NCBI GenBank assembly: GCA_040954595.2
Contig: CM082589.2
Coordinates: 12,028,001 to 12,092,000, forward strand
Length of the DNA stretch: 64,000 bases
Origin: Balanoglossus misakiensis
Lineage: Eukaryota; Hemichordata
Reading direction: 5' to 3'
A model generated the notes under the pieces. That model was not told the origin of the DNA. It searched no databases and saw only the letters and a list, made by a program, of their open reading frames with translations. Shown in pieces: positions 33,507 to 43,926 of this stretch. The first letter of the stretch is position 1. Each line of letters begins with the position of its first letter. The translations under genes were made by a program, and so were the position numbers.

Positions 33507-33581
33507 GTGTGCGTTACATGTCCTCACAGTATTTAGCAGATAGCAGTCTGAGTGAAGAAATATGTCAATTTGATCTCAACA
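33507..33581 (+). CDS. PRKDC: PRKDC-like exon out of order
   Basis: A 75-bp phase 1-1 open exon lies between ACTTTGCAG and GTACGT. It reads VRYMSSQYLADSSLSEEI then CQFDLN. This matches the DNA-PKcs segment SYMSS-x-x-YLADS-x-LSEE-x-x-QFDF that lies just before the PQR autophosphorylation cluster, several hundred residues downstream of its neighbours here. In the window it sits between exons that are adjacent in the protein and join in phase without it. Being phase 1-1 it could be spliced in without shifting the frame. Confidence 0.82.
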
Positions 33582-33815
33582 GTACGTGGGGCATTCTTGT
33601 CGCGATTTTTAAAATATGATTATTAAGGAAGGGTAAAAATGATTGCCAAGAAACGTGACAGATTGACTCTAGCCTGGAAGTAATAGAAAGTTTGTTTATT
33701 AGCCAATGAGATTCCACAATTCTAAATACGGCAGTTTGTGCTTACCTGCCTCTTTGATGTTTGTCACTGAGGCAGGGTACCAGTCAATCTTCACATACAT
33801 CGGTCAATTGTTCTT

Positions 33816-35031
33816 ATACATAATCCCATGATATTTTTCTTTGTTTGACGTCATCGTATACGAGTGGTTTTTGCGGAGCCGTGCAACTTCGTGCCATAGG
33901 CCAGAAGTTGTACGACTCCGCGAAAACCACGAGTATACGATGACGTTAAACAAAGAAAAATGTCATGGGATTATATATTTATCACATGAACAGTCTTCTT
34001 ATTTTCGTTAGAAGAGGTAGGATAAAAATATTCCAATATCTTGCTAAAATATTCGAGCGGCCTTGCAGTTTATTTAGCGGGATTACGTTCTTTCCCCTGC
34101 GCAACGATCTGTGCCCCCCACGAGATATGCTAATAATGGAATCCCTTTCATTCATAAAGTGAAATCGACTTTCAAGTTTATACACTTTTGTGTCTTGTCT
34201 ACCAATCAGATTCGCGGAGTCAGTCACATGGGCCAGAATTTTGATACATTCTGCCTGTCAATCATCGTCTCGCGCTGTGTACATGTCAACACAAGTCATC
34301 GCGTCGAGTTCGCCCGCAAAGTTATGCTGCAAGTCACAGTTTGACAGAAAAAATGACGCGCTTCATGTAAAACTTTATGAAAAAATATTACAGTTCCATT
34401 GCCATATATCCTAAAACCGTTATTGTGACAGGATATTAAAAATATTAGTGCAGGAACGATGTTCAAGGTTGTGTTTGCGTCGGCCTGGCTAGTCAGCGCT
34501 GTTGTGTTTCCGCAGAAACTACAACCCTCGTACAGAATCTCATCCTCGAACCCCACACAAATGTTTTCGATTCTCAAACAAATGAACTGCGACGTTTTTC
34601 CACGTCCTATACATTTCGTTGACCGGTGGACAGAATACAGAGTGTTAGTCGTCCCGTTCAGGTGGCTCGAAATCATTCTCGTAACTTCCGTAAGCCTAAA
34701 ATCAAGTGTGCTGGCTCGCTTGGGATCGACCAGGCTGGCTAGCTGCAAGCACACATTCACGATCGTAGCGTTGACTTTTCAAATTCTACCTTTCTCGTAT
34801 TGCTTTTACCAAGCAATATTCTTTCGCAACCGTCATGGAACCGTCATTTTTATTTCAATCGTGTACAACTACGGGTTTATGCACTTGTTATTCCGTTTTA
34901 CAAGGAAGTTATAGCGACGGGCGAATCAGTGAAAATAGTTCCGGTTGATGACGTAGAACAGGGGAAAATTCGGATTTTTTGTTCGACCAGTTCTTCGTCA
35001 CACTGGTGGCTATACAGGCCAGTTCATGTGA
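33816..35031. mobile_element. Hairpin plus MITE composite, second copy
   Basis: The counterpart of 17481-19755 without the nested element. The hairpin at 33816-33977 has a degenerate loop (CGTGCCATAGGCCAG). The following part starts TTTATCACATGAACAG and ends near CCAGTTCATGTGATAA. It includes ACCAATCAGATTCGCGGAGT at about 34200. Confidence 0.8.
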
Positions 35032-35748
35032 TAATCAACACAACAAATAAAAAAATGAAGTTTGTTTGTGGAGTTTTATTTTTTACAGCAACACTACCTA
35101 ATGTAAAACAGCATGTAGTATTGCTCATTTGAAACACAAGCAATCTCATAAGGTTGTCTTTGATTAGTTCGTTCCTCATCAATCAATTTACTCTTTGAAC
35201 AGGTGTAATACAGGTGCATAAATGGCTAACCTATTACCGGTAGGTTGGGTCTTCTAAAGCACTGTGTATTACCCAAATAAAACACTGTGCTTGTATTTGC
35301 AGAATAGACATAAGGCCAAAATATTAAAGTAAATTCTTTATTTTGCACCCACTGAGTATTCTGTTAGCTAGGTGGCTAAACGGTTATAAAACAGTACACA
35401 ACAAAAATCTAGTACAAAACAATTTTTCCTTCATTTTGTCATGCTATATGAATGTCCCTGTAGTGATTTGGTTCAGTGGCTGTCTTATGACTGCACAGAG
35501 TCATGACTTAATTTTGTGATTCAATATTGTCCATAAGAAAAATTTCCCAAGAAAACTCTGCATGTGTTTTACTTGAAAACATTTGAAAACTTATATTTGT
35601 GTGGATGTAACACAAAGAATTTACTTTGGCCTAATATTTAACAGACAAATTGACCTATCCTAAGCCAAAGAATTTGCTTGAGCTTGAATTGAATTTTTTC
35701 TGACAACTAGTGTGTCATTATTTGAATTTATTCTATCTTTGCACACAG
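35032..35748. other. PRKDC intron sequence
   Basis: AT-rich, no repeat family recognised. It ends in the TTTGCACACAG acceptor. Confidence 0.5.
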
Positions 35749-35978
35749 GCAAAGTGCAAAAAACCAGCAGTCTGTTTAAATCGCTGGAGTTCTTTCTGAC
35801 AAAGCTTGCGTTAGAAGATATCTATGGTGCAGCCAAGTGTTTTGACACAACTGTGCAAGGACTGGTGTTTACTCCAAGAGAGATGGAAAGTTACAACAAG
35901 AGCGAATGTACTATCATTGTTCGATTGACTGATTTCCTGACTGTCTTGCTGGCTCTCCACTCCAATGAATTGGGAAAG
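35749..35978 (+). CDS. PRKDC: PRKDC-like exon (intact)
   Basis: A 230-bp exon (phase 1 in, phase 0 out; GTAAGG donor). It reads KVQKTSSLFKSLEFFLTKLA, LEDIYGAAKCFDTT and later YNKSECTIIVRLTDFLTVLL. It matches DNA-PKcs SLLKAVAFFLESIA...AAEKCF...YNYSKCTVVVRIMEF. The alignment is continuous with the end of the 32379 exon. It is a helical-repeat part of the scaffold with no catalytic residues. Confidence 0.92.
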
Positions 35979-36151
35979 GTAAGGATGAAGGATGCAGTTT
36001 TTCGCCTCAAAATGTGAGCACAGTGTCATTTATGCTATTTTTGTTATACAAGGGACATGTTATCAATTTTATTTCTGTTTATGTGATATAAGAAGGGTGA
36101 GGTTGATCCAACAAAAAATTACATAAAACAATATTGATTATGAGTAGTGAT

Positions 36152-36512
36152 TTAAGGTATACTTCAGAGGAACAAAGTCTCTCTCTCGCTGCCTTTTATC
36201 CATTAACTATGTTTGATACTAGACACCGTTTATGTCATGTGGATATATAGTGAATCAACGTTCGACCACACACACCTTCCATCCCATTTGAAGCATATGA
36301 GAGTAAAAATCTCGCCAAAATGAATAAACGGTAAACACCAATTATTCAATTTGGTGACTTTTTCACTCTAGTGTCTGCAAGTGGGATGGAAGTTGTGTGT
36401 GGTTGAACGTTGATTCACTATATATCCACATGTAGAATAACATAAACAGTGTCTTGTATCAAACATTATTTATGGAAAAGGCAGCAAGAGAGAGACTTTG
36501 TCCCATTTCACC
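36152..36512. mobile_element. TTAA-type MITE (TCTCTCTCGCTGCC type), copy 2
   Basis: Inverted ends AACAAAGTCTCTCTCTCGCTG and GAGAGAGACTTTGTCCC enclose inverted GATATATAGTGAATCAACGT and GTTGATTCACTATATATCC. TTAA is present at the left (36152) but not at the right. It sits in a PRKDC intron. Confidence 0.75.
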
Positions 36513-37108
36513 CAAGTTCTCTCTTTAGAGGTCGTACATTCCATAGGAAACAATGCGTTTGGACTGAACCATGGCTTTGAAAGGGTTAAACAGTACTTGT
36601 AAAAAGTGTTGTTGATTAGAACTGTCCAGTCAGACCAGCCATTCACCTGTTATATCTCACTTCATCCACTTTGTGATAATTTTCCTTGCCTCTGCAAATT
36701 CTTCAAATATAATTTACTGGTTCAATATGCATTTACGTAGTTACTTGAAGTTCAAAGACAAGTATGACATGCCCTTTAAAAGCTGCTCTAACCCGGTTAC
36801 CACAATTGTTTCTATGGTGAAATTGGACCTCTTTAGAGGGATTAGGGGGTGAAAGGGTTAAGAGTGAATATATTCATTTGGTTATTGATGTCTAAAGGTA
36901 CTGTAAAACAGTTTATTTTCGCGAGCAATAAATTTTCGCGAGATACACGAGAGCCAAAAAATAGTGAAAATAAAAAGTCGCAAAATATGTTTTTGACAGA
37001 TAACGATGCAATAAATGAAAATATGGAAAGTGAAAATTAATTCTCGCATAACAGTTGCCTCTTTCATGAAAATAACCTGTTTTACAGTATACGTTTGCAG
37101 TCCATATT
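36513..37108. other. PRKDC intron sequence
   Basis: Non-coding. An imperfect inverted pair ACTGTAAAACAGTTTATTTT and AACCTGTTTTACAGTAT (36900-37090) suggests another small MITE of about 190 bp. Confidence 0.45.
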
Positions 37109-37252
37109 TAGGGGTTATTACACGAATTTTGGTCGATAACGCGTCGTATTCGAGTGATGTCCGTTTTTGGACGAGTTGCTAAGCAACAAGTCAAAATACG
37201 GACATCATGAGAATGCGTCGCGTTATCAGCCAAAATTCGTGTAATAACCCCT
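37109..37252. repeat. Foldback hairpin (GGGGTTATTACACG arms)
   Basis: TAGGGGTTATTACACGAATT at the left is inverted at 37233-37252, with further pairing inward (GTCCGT/ACGGAC) and a small inner loop around GTTGCTAAGCAAC. The tail to about 37750 contains GGGCGCCCTGGGATCACGGC and a further small hairpin near 37670-37733. Confidence 0.8.
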
Positions 37253-37930
37253 TTATCATACATGCCTACCTATAAAACAGTACAATTTGCGAAAATGCGC
37301 CGAGAAAAACGATTTCAAATTTGAACGGGCGCCCTGGGATCACGGCAGTAGCCATGTTGTGACGTATGACGTGTGGGCCGTAGTATCATTTTAAGGGGGT
37401 TGGCAGCTTTCATTACGATGGGCACATCCGCATTCTAAATAAAATTGTCTACGTTCTCTTTCAAAATATCCTGTTAACAATTATTTTGCATTGAGAATTT
37501 CAAAGAAGTAAAAATGATACGTTCAACATGGCAAAACTGCCAGCTTTGAAAACGTTATTACAGCTTCTAATAACCGAATTTTACAACACCCCTCTCCTCT
37601 AGTGTCCTATGCCCCATACGTCGCTCGCACGCGCAGCGAACTGTCGCGCCGCGCGTTCTCAAAAATAGTTCGAGACACGGAGTGAAGATATATTGCACTC
37701 AGTGTAGTACTGTAAAATATCTTCGGGGCGAGAACAATAGAAAGTGCCAAATACAGGCGTTGCATGTATGATAAAGACATTTATATGATGACATTATCAC
37801 ATTCAGTTTGAAGTAAGACAATGAATGATAATTATTTTTGTTTTCTTCTAAGTGTCCCATTGATTCATTCAAATGCGGTGATTGTAAGTACAAAATACAC
37901 ACAAATTACTATTTTAACCATGCAGTGTTA

Positions 37931-38033
37931 CAGAGGCTTAATGAGGCCACAGGAGTAATTTTTTTATTTCATGCCTGTAATAAAAAATTCATGAAATAAA
38001 AAATATATATTCCTGTGGCCTCATTAAGCCTCT
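37931..38033. repeat. Inverted repeat just upstream of a PRKDC exon
   Basis: AGAGGCTTAATGAGGCCACA inverted at 38014-38033 (TGTGGCCTCATTAAGCCTCT) brackets complementary ATTTTTTTATTTCATG/CATGAAATAAAAAAT arms. It ends about 65 bp before the acceptor at 38099. Confidence 0.85.
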
Positions 38034-38099
38034 ATACAGTGTTAATAGTGTAATGAATGACACCAATTTTTTGATTACGGATTTGATGTTTTGCTTTAG

Positions 38100-38226
38100 C
38101 AGTCCATCCCAAGCAGCTTGTGGAGCACCCATTTGTACGAATGCATCACCAGCTTGTGTTTTAGACCCCACATCTCTTGGTTTTGACATGGGTGATGTTG
38201 AAGTCATCAATAACTTGCCTGCCAGG
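38100..38226 (+). pseudogene. PRKDC: PRKDC-like exon with one-base frameshift
   Basis: After TTGCTTTAG phase 0 reads QSIPSSLWSTHLYECITSLC, matching DNA-PKcs LCNTHLMRVLVQTLC. The other frame then gives DPTSLGFDMGDVEVINNLPA, matching EPASIGFNIGDVQVMAHLP. The switch falls at TGTTTTAG; removing one T joins the frames and makes 42 codons, phase 0-0, with donor GTAAGT. It is a homopolymer indel in a well-conserved exon. Confidence 0.85.
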
Positions 38227-38587
38227 GTAAGTATTATTATAAGAATTTATAACGGTTTTCCCCATATTTTAAACAAGTGTGTCTGTGTTGTGGATGAGTG
38301 ATTCCCTTATGGGGGGATTGCAGCTATAAGGGGAATCAATAGTCTGTAACACAGGTACACGAGTGAGGACTAATGACGAGAAAGATATGTTTATCACATA
38401 CATACATCAGCTAATTTTGATTGTCAAATAAAACTTGTTAGGATGAAATTTGGAACTATGTTGTGCCAAAATGAAGAGATCAATATTATGCGGTCCCATT
38501 TGTCAGGTGCCTTTGTGGAAGAATTTTTTTTTGCAAAGAAATGATACATAATGAGAATGGCATGAATTTCCTCTTTAGCATGCTATA

Positions 38588-38760
38588 GTGGGGCAGTTAA
38601 CAAAAAAATCGTGCACTTTGGGTTAAAAGCATGAAACTTGGCTGTCATTTTGGATCCATATCAGAAAATGGCCGCCATGGGTCAATGCATAAGTGTACCA
38701 AGTTTTATGCTTTTAACCCAAAGTGCACAATTATGCCAAAATGTGGGGTTAAGCTCCTGC
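38588..38760. mobile_element. Small inverted-repeat MITE
   Basis: TAGTGGGGCAGTTAAC plus GTGCACTTTGGGTTAAAAGC is inverted at the right (GCTTTTAACCCAAAGTGCAC), ending CTCCTGCACTA. It contains TTTTGGATCCATATCAGAAA, the same unit as in the element nested at 18246-19279. It may be a deletion derivative of that element. Confidence 0.75.
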
Positions 38761-38884
38761 ACTACTAGTTAAAGGGCCGGGTTTGGAAGTGCTAAGCATT
38801 ATTTGGTTGAGCTCTCATCCATTCAGACTGGCAGATTGTAGCATGATATAATATTTATAATTGTTATTTTATCATTGGGAGCAG

Positions 38885-38979
38885 ACTTGACAATTACTGG
38901 GACTGCTTGCACAGAAAGCACCTAAGAGTGTTGTGATGGATTTGAAAAAATGAATCCAGAAGATGCTTGGCCAGAAAGG
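38885..38979 (+). pseudogene. PRKDC: PRKDC-like exon with two in-frame TGA codons
   Basis: The exon follows TTGGGAGCAG and in the phase required by both neighbours reads T, stop, QLLGLLAQKAPKSVVMDLKK, stop, IQKMLGQKG, with donor GTAAGG. It resembles the DNA-PKcs stretch NLMKALKMSPYKDIL...HLREKI. Length (95 bp) and phases (0 in, 2 out) fit exactly between 38226 and 39173, so the stops look like substitutions rather than misreading of the exon. Confidence 0.7.
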
Positions 38980-39042
38980 GTAAGGATTCATAATCATTCA
39001 GTGACTCAGAGTGCTAATGAAATGGAATTAAGTCTCTCTGTT

Positions 39043-39045
<3 letters not shown>

Positions 39046-39096
<51 letters not shown>
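39046..39096. repeat. CAT/ATC trinucleotide microsatellite
   Basis: About 16 uninterrupted copies of a CAT-type triplet in the intron between PRKDC-like exons. Confidence 0.95.
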
Positions 39097-39172
39097 TCTG
39101 TCATTAGATCCTCATAATCTCTGAGCAAAATAGACCACCAAAATGACAGTGTCTTATCATTATCTATTACAG

Positions 39173-39311
39173 ACATGATGATATTCTCCTGATTACACCA
39201 TCTTTACTGAAAGGCAGTGAGAAGGATGTTAACATTATCAAACTGATTCACATGGTATCAGAATATGAACAGCTTCACAAGGCAAACTTGCTTCCAGCGT
39301 TGCAACAAAAG
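39173..39311 (+). CDS. PRKDC: PRKDC-like exon (intact)
   Basis: A 139-bp open exon (phase 2 in, 0 out) from TCTATTACAG to GTCAGT. It reads HDDILLITPSLLKGSEKDVN then IIKLIHMVSEYEQLHKANLL and PALQQK. The end matches DNA-PKcs CKQLHRAGLLHNILPSQ; the rest is less conserved. It joins both neighbours in phase. Confidence 0.82.
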
Positions 39312-40222
39312 GTCAGTTACTGAATAAGCCAAAGATGAGGGAGTTCTTAAACCCCGGTGCGTAAAAGGCCGGGGATTCGGATTAACGTGTGTTTGTATAG
39401 TTGTTTATTTGGGAGTGGTCATCGTGCATAACAACTGTGTAATTGATCTCATGTACATTGAAAATAATTGAACACTTTACAACTCCATGCGATTGACAGC
39501 TGTTTGAATTGCGTGGCCATTGTTTCCCAGGGACGCGATCCATTGTTCTGAAAAGCACTGAAACCAGATTTCTCCCAAAATCATCGTTGTTTCCAAAGCT
39601 CGTTTACTTTTTCGTCGATAACTTTATGTTGTGTGTGTTTATAAAGCCAACTACTGTCGTTGTGTGGTGTAATTCTGTATGCTTGGACCTGTTTGGGCCA
39701 ATTTTCATAGAGCCGAGATCGTTGGTATTGTCTGTTGTCAGTCAAACGGCATTAAGATTCGCCACTGATTTGGGGGGGGCTTTTTATACCCTGCACCGGG
39801 GTTTATGGACTGCAAACTTGTGCCAGTATTTAGCAGTATTTATTTTCTGTCATATGCAGAACAAGTGATAATCTCTAGCCTTTTACTTAGATATTTCCAC
39901 AGGCTGGATAATGTTATTTCTGATGGATTTGATTTGGTTCTGTTTGTGGAATCATGAACATGAAAAGGGGACAACTTCAATATCAGACACGAATCAAACA
40001 CACCTTTTTTTCAACAAGCTTCCTGAGGAAAATAAACTCTTGTAACACAGCAACCGGGAAAGTTACAATACATACGGAGCTTTAGCCTTTACAATACAAG
40101 CTTATGTGATCCAGGAATGTAAAAACGCCTTCATAATAATGCAGATAACATTTACCAGTATGCCCTTTTCTGATTTTGGATATATTACAAAGTAAATGGC
40201 AATATTTTTATTCACACTGCAG
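39312..40222. other. PRKDC intron sequence
   Basis: Non-coding. An open frame at 39509-39868 has no recognisable features and crosses no splice site, so it is not called. Confidence 0.5.
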
Positions 40223-40384
40223 GGAGGTATCACTGGTGATAAACTGTCCTACAAGTTGTTGACTGCTGTGTTTGAGAGCATTGCTACAAAGACAGGCAAC
40301 TCACTTATCGCTGCCCATCTTTCACCAACCCCACATGAACTGGCTACCAGACTCCTAGGGCTGACTTTCCTACAGGCTAATCAG
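40223..40384 (+). CDS. PRKDC: PRKDC-like exon (intact)
   Basis: A 162-bp phase 0-0 exon from TTCACACTGCAG to GTAATG. It reads GGITGDKLSYKLLTAVFESI, ATKTGNSLIAAHLSP then TPHELATRLLGLTFLQANQ. It matches DNA-PKcs SLDLSCKQLASGLLELAF in the second half and the L-x-x-VY-x-GIA segment in the first. No defects. A LINE fragment starts shortly after the donor. Confidence 0.88.
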
Positions 40385-40404
40385 GTAATGATATTCAGAA
40401 GTAA

Positions 40405-40670
40405 AGAAACTCATTGCCTTACCCTGGAGTACATTTCTAACATGGTTAATCAATATACCCCTTCTCGCAACTTAAGGTCTCAGGAAAAGAACCTTCTGAC
40501 AACAACACAGTACAAGCAAGTCAATTGTGGACGTGCATTTTCTTATGCTACTGCAAAGCTATGGAACTGACAGCTTAATGAGATTTGACTAACACCCAAT
40601 CTTGAGTCTTATTAGATAAAACTGAAGACATATTTGTTTGAAATAGCCTACAGTGTGTGAACAACCATTG
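40405..40670 (+). mobile_element. CR1/L2-like LINE C-terminal fragment
   Basis: The frame reads YISNMVNQYTPSRNLRSQEK, then VNCGRAFSYATAKLWN and, after stops, KLKTYLFEIAY. This is the common tail of CR1/L2-like LINE proteins (YLSDLI-x-x-Y-x-P-x-R-x-LRS ... G-x-RAFS-x-AAP-x-LWN ... LKT-x-LF). It starts about 20 bp after the PRKDC donor, so insertion there could affect splicing. Confidence 0.75.
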
Positions 40671-40726
40671 GCCGCCACTGAACAGTACATCGGGATATTA
40701 CCGCCATATAAATGTTTTTGATTAGG

Positions 40727-41400
40727 TCCCATTGGTATGTACCATGGGACCTTATGGGATAGGTTGCGTCTGTATGTATGTATGTATGTATGTATGTATG
40801 TATGCATGCATGTATGTATGTATGTATGTATGTAACAGTATGTATGTATGTATGTATGTATGTAAGTATGTATGTGTGTATGTGTGTATGTCTGTATGTC
40901 CGTCCACATCAAAAACTTAAAAAACCTCTGCGTGTATCACCTTGATATTTTGTTTGCAGATGCAGGCTGGGCTGTAGATGGGAGTTCGTTCAAATGAAGT
41001 TGTCATTGCCAAAAATATGCAAATTAGCTGGGAAACTGTGAATTTGGTCAAAACTCAGTAACTCAAGAACTACTGGTCAGATTGCTTTACGAAGTGGTGT
41101 GTATTTACTTTATTGAGTTGTTTATATACACAGCAAATTCTTGAATGATTACATAACTGGCTTTAAAGTTTTAAAGAGACCAGCTGTTCTATTTAGTGTA
41201 TGTACAGTACAAATGCCATTGGCAGCTTATGGGTCAGTCAGTGCTTGCCCATTGATCTGTCGCTATGTGTGTGTGTGTGTGTCTGTCAGTCTGTATATGT
41301 GAAAAAGTGTACTCCGGTGTACACTTTTTCTTGTGCAATTCCTCAATGGGACCATTGTGTCCTTGACACGATTTTTGATTGATTGATTGATTGATTAATT
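40727..41400 (+). mobile_element. TGGGACC-type hairpin element, copy 2
   Basis: The 5' hairpin GGTCCCATTGGTATGTACCA + TGGGACC is followed by a long (TATG)n tract (40772-40890), the shared body, and a 3' end CTCAATGGGACCATTGTGTCC then TTGACACGA and T-run. Here the terminal stem-loop GTGTC-CTT-GACAC is perfect. A (GATT)n microsatellite follows (41378-41400). Confidence 0.82.
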
Positions 41401-41909
41401 GAACTTTGTCATGTTGTTATAATATTCATTATTACACCTCATGTATTATACCGTATTCATGATTGGCTGAGATGCGCTCACGTGATATAGAAAAAAAAGT
41501 GATATAACATGGCTAGAGTTGATAAAGCCCTGTCGCGTGCGCTGATATTGGCCGCTGAGTTGTTTTGGTGTTCTGCGTGCGACTTCTGCGCGTACTAACT
41601 GTTGTTCAATGGCTTCCTTCACGATCAGTCAACTCCCGCATCTATGGCTTCAAAGCGACACATAAGCTTAATACCTGTTCAAATGGACGATATTTTATGC
41701 AAACAGACAGTAAATACACCAAAATCGCAACCAACAGCGCAGTATCCTCAAAATTGTCTGAGTTCGAAGTAGGTATAGTTCTTGGGAGATCGAGACATTT
41801 TACATTCTCAGCAACGTACGACATATGGACGCGAGTCTACGTTCTTCTATGCTGTAGTGTATATATGTTCAAATGTTCGGCGTAATAAAATTAATAGCAC
41901 ATGATGCTT
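41401..41909. other. Tail sequence of a hairpin element and intron
   Basis: Contains GATTGGCTGAGATGCGCTCA followed by CGTGAT (about 41461-41486), similar to segments near other long hairpins. The open frame at 41565-41885 has no recognisable domain. Confidence 0.45.
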
Positions 41910-42066
41910 GGGCAACATCACGATTTGAATCCTGCCCTCGGGCTGGTGCTCTCTAACCACAATATTGATGATACCCTCGCCTGCGGCTCGCCTGCGGCTC
42001 GGGCATCATCAATATTGTGGTCAGAGAGCACCATCCCTCATGCAGGCTTCAAATCGTGATATTGCT
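41910..42066. repeat. Foldback hairpin with duplicated CTCGCCTGCGG loop
   Basis: GGGCAACATCACGATTTGAA at the left pairs with TTCAAATCGTGATATTGCTC at the right. Inner arms GTGCTCTCTAACCACAATAT pair with ATATTGTGGTCAGAGAGCAC. The loop (about 41974-42001) is CTCGCCTGCGGCTCGCCTGCGGCTC-like, that is GAGCCGCAGGCGAG read on the other strand with a tandem repeat. Confidence 0.85.
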
Positions 42067-42475
42067 CTCTCTATCATGTTTTATTATTTATGTCTGTTAT
42101 TGTTAATGTTGTTCCCTACCCTAGTGTCTCCGCACCATGGCATATCACAGCAGTGTGCCCTCTAGCCCATTTGTCACGCTACTGACTCAACAAGCTCAAT
42201 GTTCACTCAAGAAAATTATCAACACCACATTCAAATGTATAGGGCTGCCTCAGAGAAATTTTTAGATATCCTTAAATTGACTCAAAGCTTTTAAAAATTG
42301 TGTTTGTTAAGGGCACACTGCACCACACAAAAGCACACCAAAGCACACCAAACCAATGAGTTTATACATGATATTTCTAGCTTTGTGTTTCACTTTCTGG
42401 CCGTTTTTCAGTCTTGTGAACAAGATGTAATACATGTACAGTTCAAAAGAGTTTGATTTCAACTGTTCTCCACAG

Positions 42476-42725
42476 TCAAAAGAGCTTCTAAGACGGCTTT
42501 TGAACAAGACGGCTGTCAAATCAAGTGCTGCAGAGGTCTACACAGGATATATGGGATAGCCTTCTACAGTCAGTTCAAAATACCCATCAATACCCAGCTT
42601 GCATTGCATGCACAGGAAGTCACACAGACACTGATGAAGGAGGCAGTGTCAAACTCCACTGTTATTAGTACCATACTGAATGGATTGCTGGATCACATCA
42701 CCAACAATAGAGACCTTAGGAAAAA
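42476..42725 (+). pseudogene. PRKDC: PRKDC-like exon with one-base frameshift
   Basis: After TCTCCACAG phase 0 reads SKELLRRLLNKTAVKSSAAE then VYTGYMG, matching DNA-PKcs ERLVSLLLNPAVLSTAS. TAG follows. A different frame continues IAFYSQFKIPINTQLALHAQ, EVTQTLMKEAVSNSTVISTI, LNGLLDHITNN, matching ...[22 protein letters not shown]. Adding one G to the GGG run joins the frames and gives the phase 2 exit that the next exon requires. Donor GTAAGC. Confidence 0.88.
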
Positions 42726-42754
42726 GTAAGCTTCTCAGAATCAATTGCCACTAA

Positions 42755-43010
42755 AATTGTGTCCCCTCGGATCTGTGAGTCACCCCAAAATAAATCGCCC
42801 CAAAACAGACTGTTTTTGGGTGACTCGCAGTCCCTACAAACATAATTATGCTCTTAATGGTACGTGAATACGGCCAGTCCATATGTGTTTTATAACAGAC
42901 CTCATCCAACAGTAGCATAAAATCAGGACATTTCTCCACTGTCATCAAGTTGGTCTCAGGCAAAGATAAAATTGCACTTGTAGTTTTCTGGAGTGTGCAT
43001 GTCTAGATGG
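42755..43010. mobile_element. Hairpin element (ACAGACTGTTTTGGG type), partial
   Basis: GAGTCACCCCAAAATAA... and CAAAACAGACTGTTTTTGGGTGACTCGC form inverted arms. The tail with CCATATGTGTTTTATAACAGAC matches the element at 43146. Confidence 0.65.
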
Positions 43011-43145
43011 TGCTTTCCAACCTAGCCAGGCAACAGTTTAACAGTTTTCGGAACTGTTGCCTGACAATGTAACTTTTGACTGGTAAGTCCTCTTTTGTAT
43101 GTATCAGTGTGAAATTGATGCACCCTACATGACTGCACATTATAC

Positions 43146-43325
43146 ACATGTTGACTGGCTATAAGGGCATCAGCATACATCTGTAACCCAAGGGAGTGCG
43201 AGTCATCCCCAAAACAGACTGTTTCACTTGACCTTCGCCCTCGGGAAACAGTCTGTTTTGGGGGTGACTCACAGTCCCGAGGGGTGAAAGACGTATGCTG
43301 ATGCCTGAAAAGCCAGTCAATATGT
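43146..43325. repeat. 180-bp near-perfect palindrome
   Basis: ACATGTTGACTGGCT at the left is inverted at the right (AGCCAGTCAATATGTGT). Inner arms GGGCATCAGCATAC, GAGTCATCCCCAAAACAGAC and their inverses follow, with loop CACTTGACCTTCGCCCTCGGG. Long enough to extrude as a cruciform. A similar but broken form is at 42755. Confidence 0.88.
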
Positions 43326-43790
43326 GTTTTGTAACACATCTCATTCGCAGCTACGCATAAGAACTCACGATACAAAAATTGTATGGTGAAATTTCTCAAC
43401 TATCCTTTCCTTCGGCCGCAGATGACATCTTTGTTTGCTTTCCATATCGCACATGCCCAACATGTTGTTTTTGATGTGAGCAGGCATCATTTTTTGGAAC
43501 TGATGCCCGGCGTGCAACAGTTCCAACAACTGATGGCTGATGACATCATTTTATATGGATCAGCACAAAAAGAACGCGTACTACTTGACTATTGATTAAT
43601 GAATGAGAACACTGACTGTGGATGAGGTGTGTTATAAACTGATTTCATGATTAAACAAACTTCACACCCATAATTTCAAATACTAAAAAATTGCAACTGG
43701 AAAACAGAATTCCATTGTGTACACTACTTGTCATCAAACCCTACTACATCATATTAGTTTTTTGTGGATGTTCTTCAATAATTATTTCAG
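43326..43790. other. PRKDC intron sequence
   Basis: Tail of the palindromic element, then AT-rich sequence up to the ATTATTTCAG acceptor. No exon is recognised in the short open frame at 43383-43595. Confidence 0.5.
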
Positions 43791-43926
43791 TCAAGGCATG
43801 ACAGTACACGCAGCCATATTATCTAACTGGAATTTATTGAAGTCCTGGTGGAGTGATGGTGCTACTCCTGACCAGAGAAGTTCTGTTATCATTTTGCTGA
43901 AGAAACTCTTGCAGATTGATTCCAAG
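43791..43926 (+). CDS. PRKDC: PRKDC-like exon (intact)
   Basis: A 136-bp open exon (phase 2 in, 0 out). It reads QGMTVHAAILSNWNLLKSWW, SDGATPDQRSSVII then LLKKLLQIDSK. It matches DNA-PKcs [20 protein letters not shown]...AVLALLAKILQIDSS. The exit site GTTGGT is a weak donor, like the GTTGGG of the exon at 32379. Confidence 0.9.

Noticed and set aside
40732-40920. Open frames such as repeated M-Y-V-C over the TATG microsatellite (also on the other strand, and at 32710-32952 and 45257-45595).
   Set aside because: They arise from the microsatellite and have no conserved domain or splice context.
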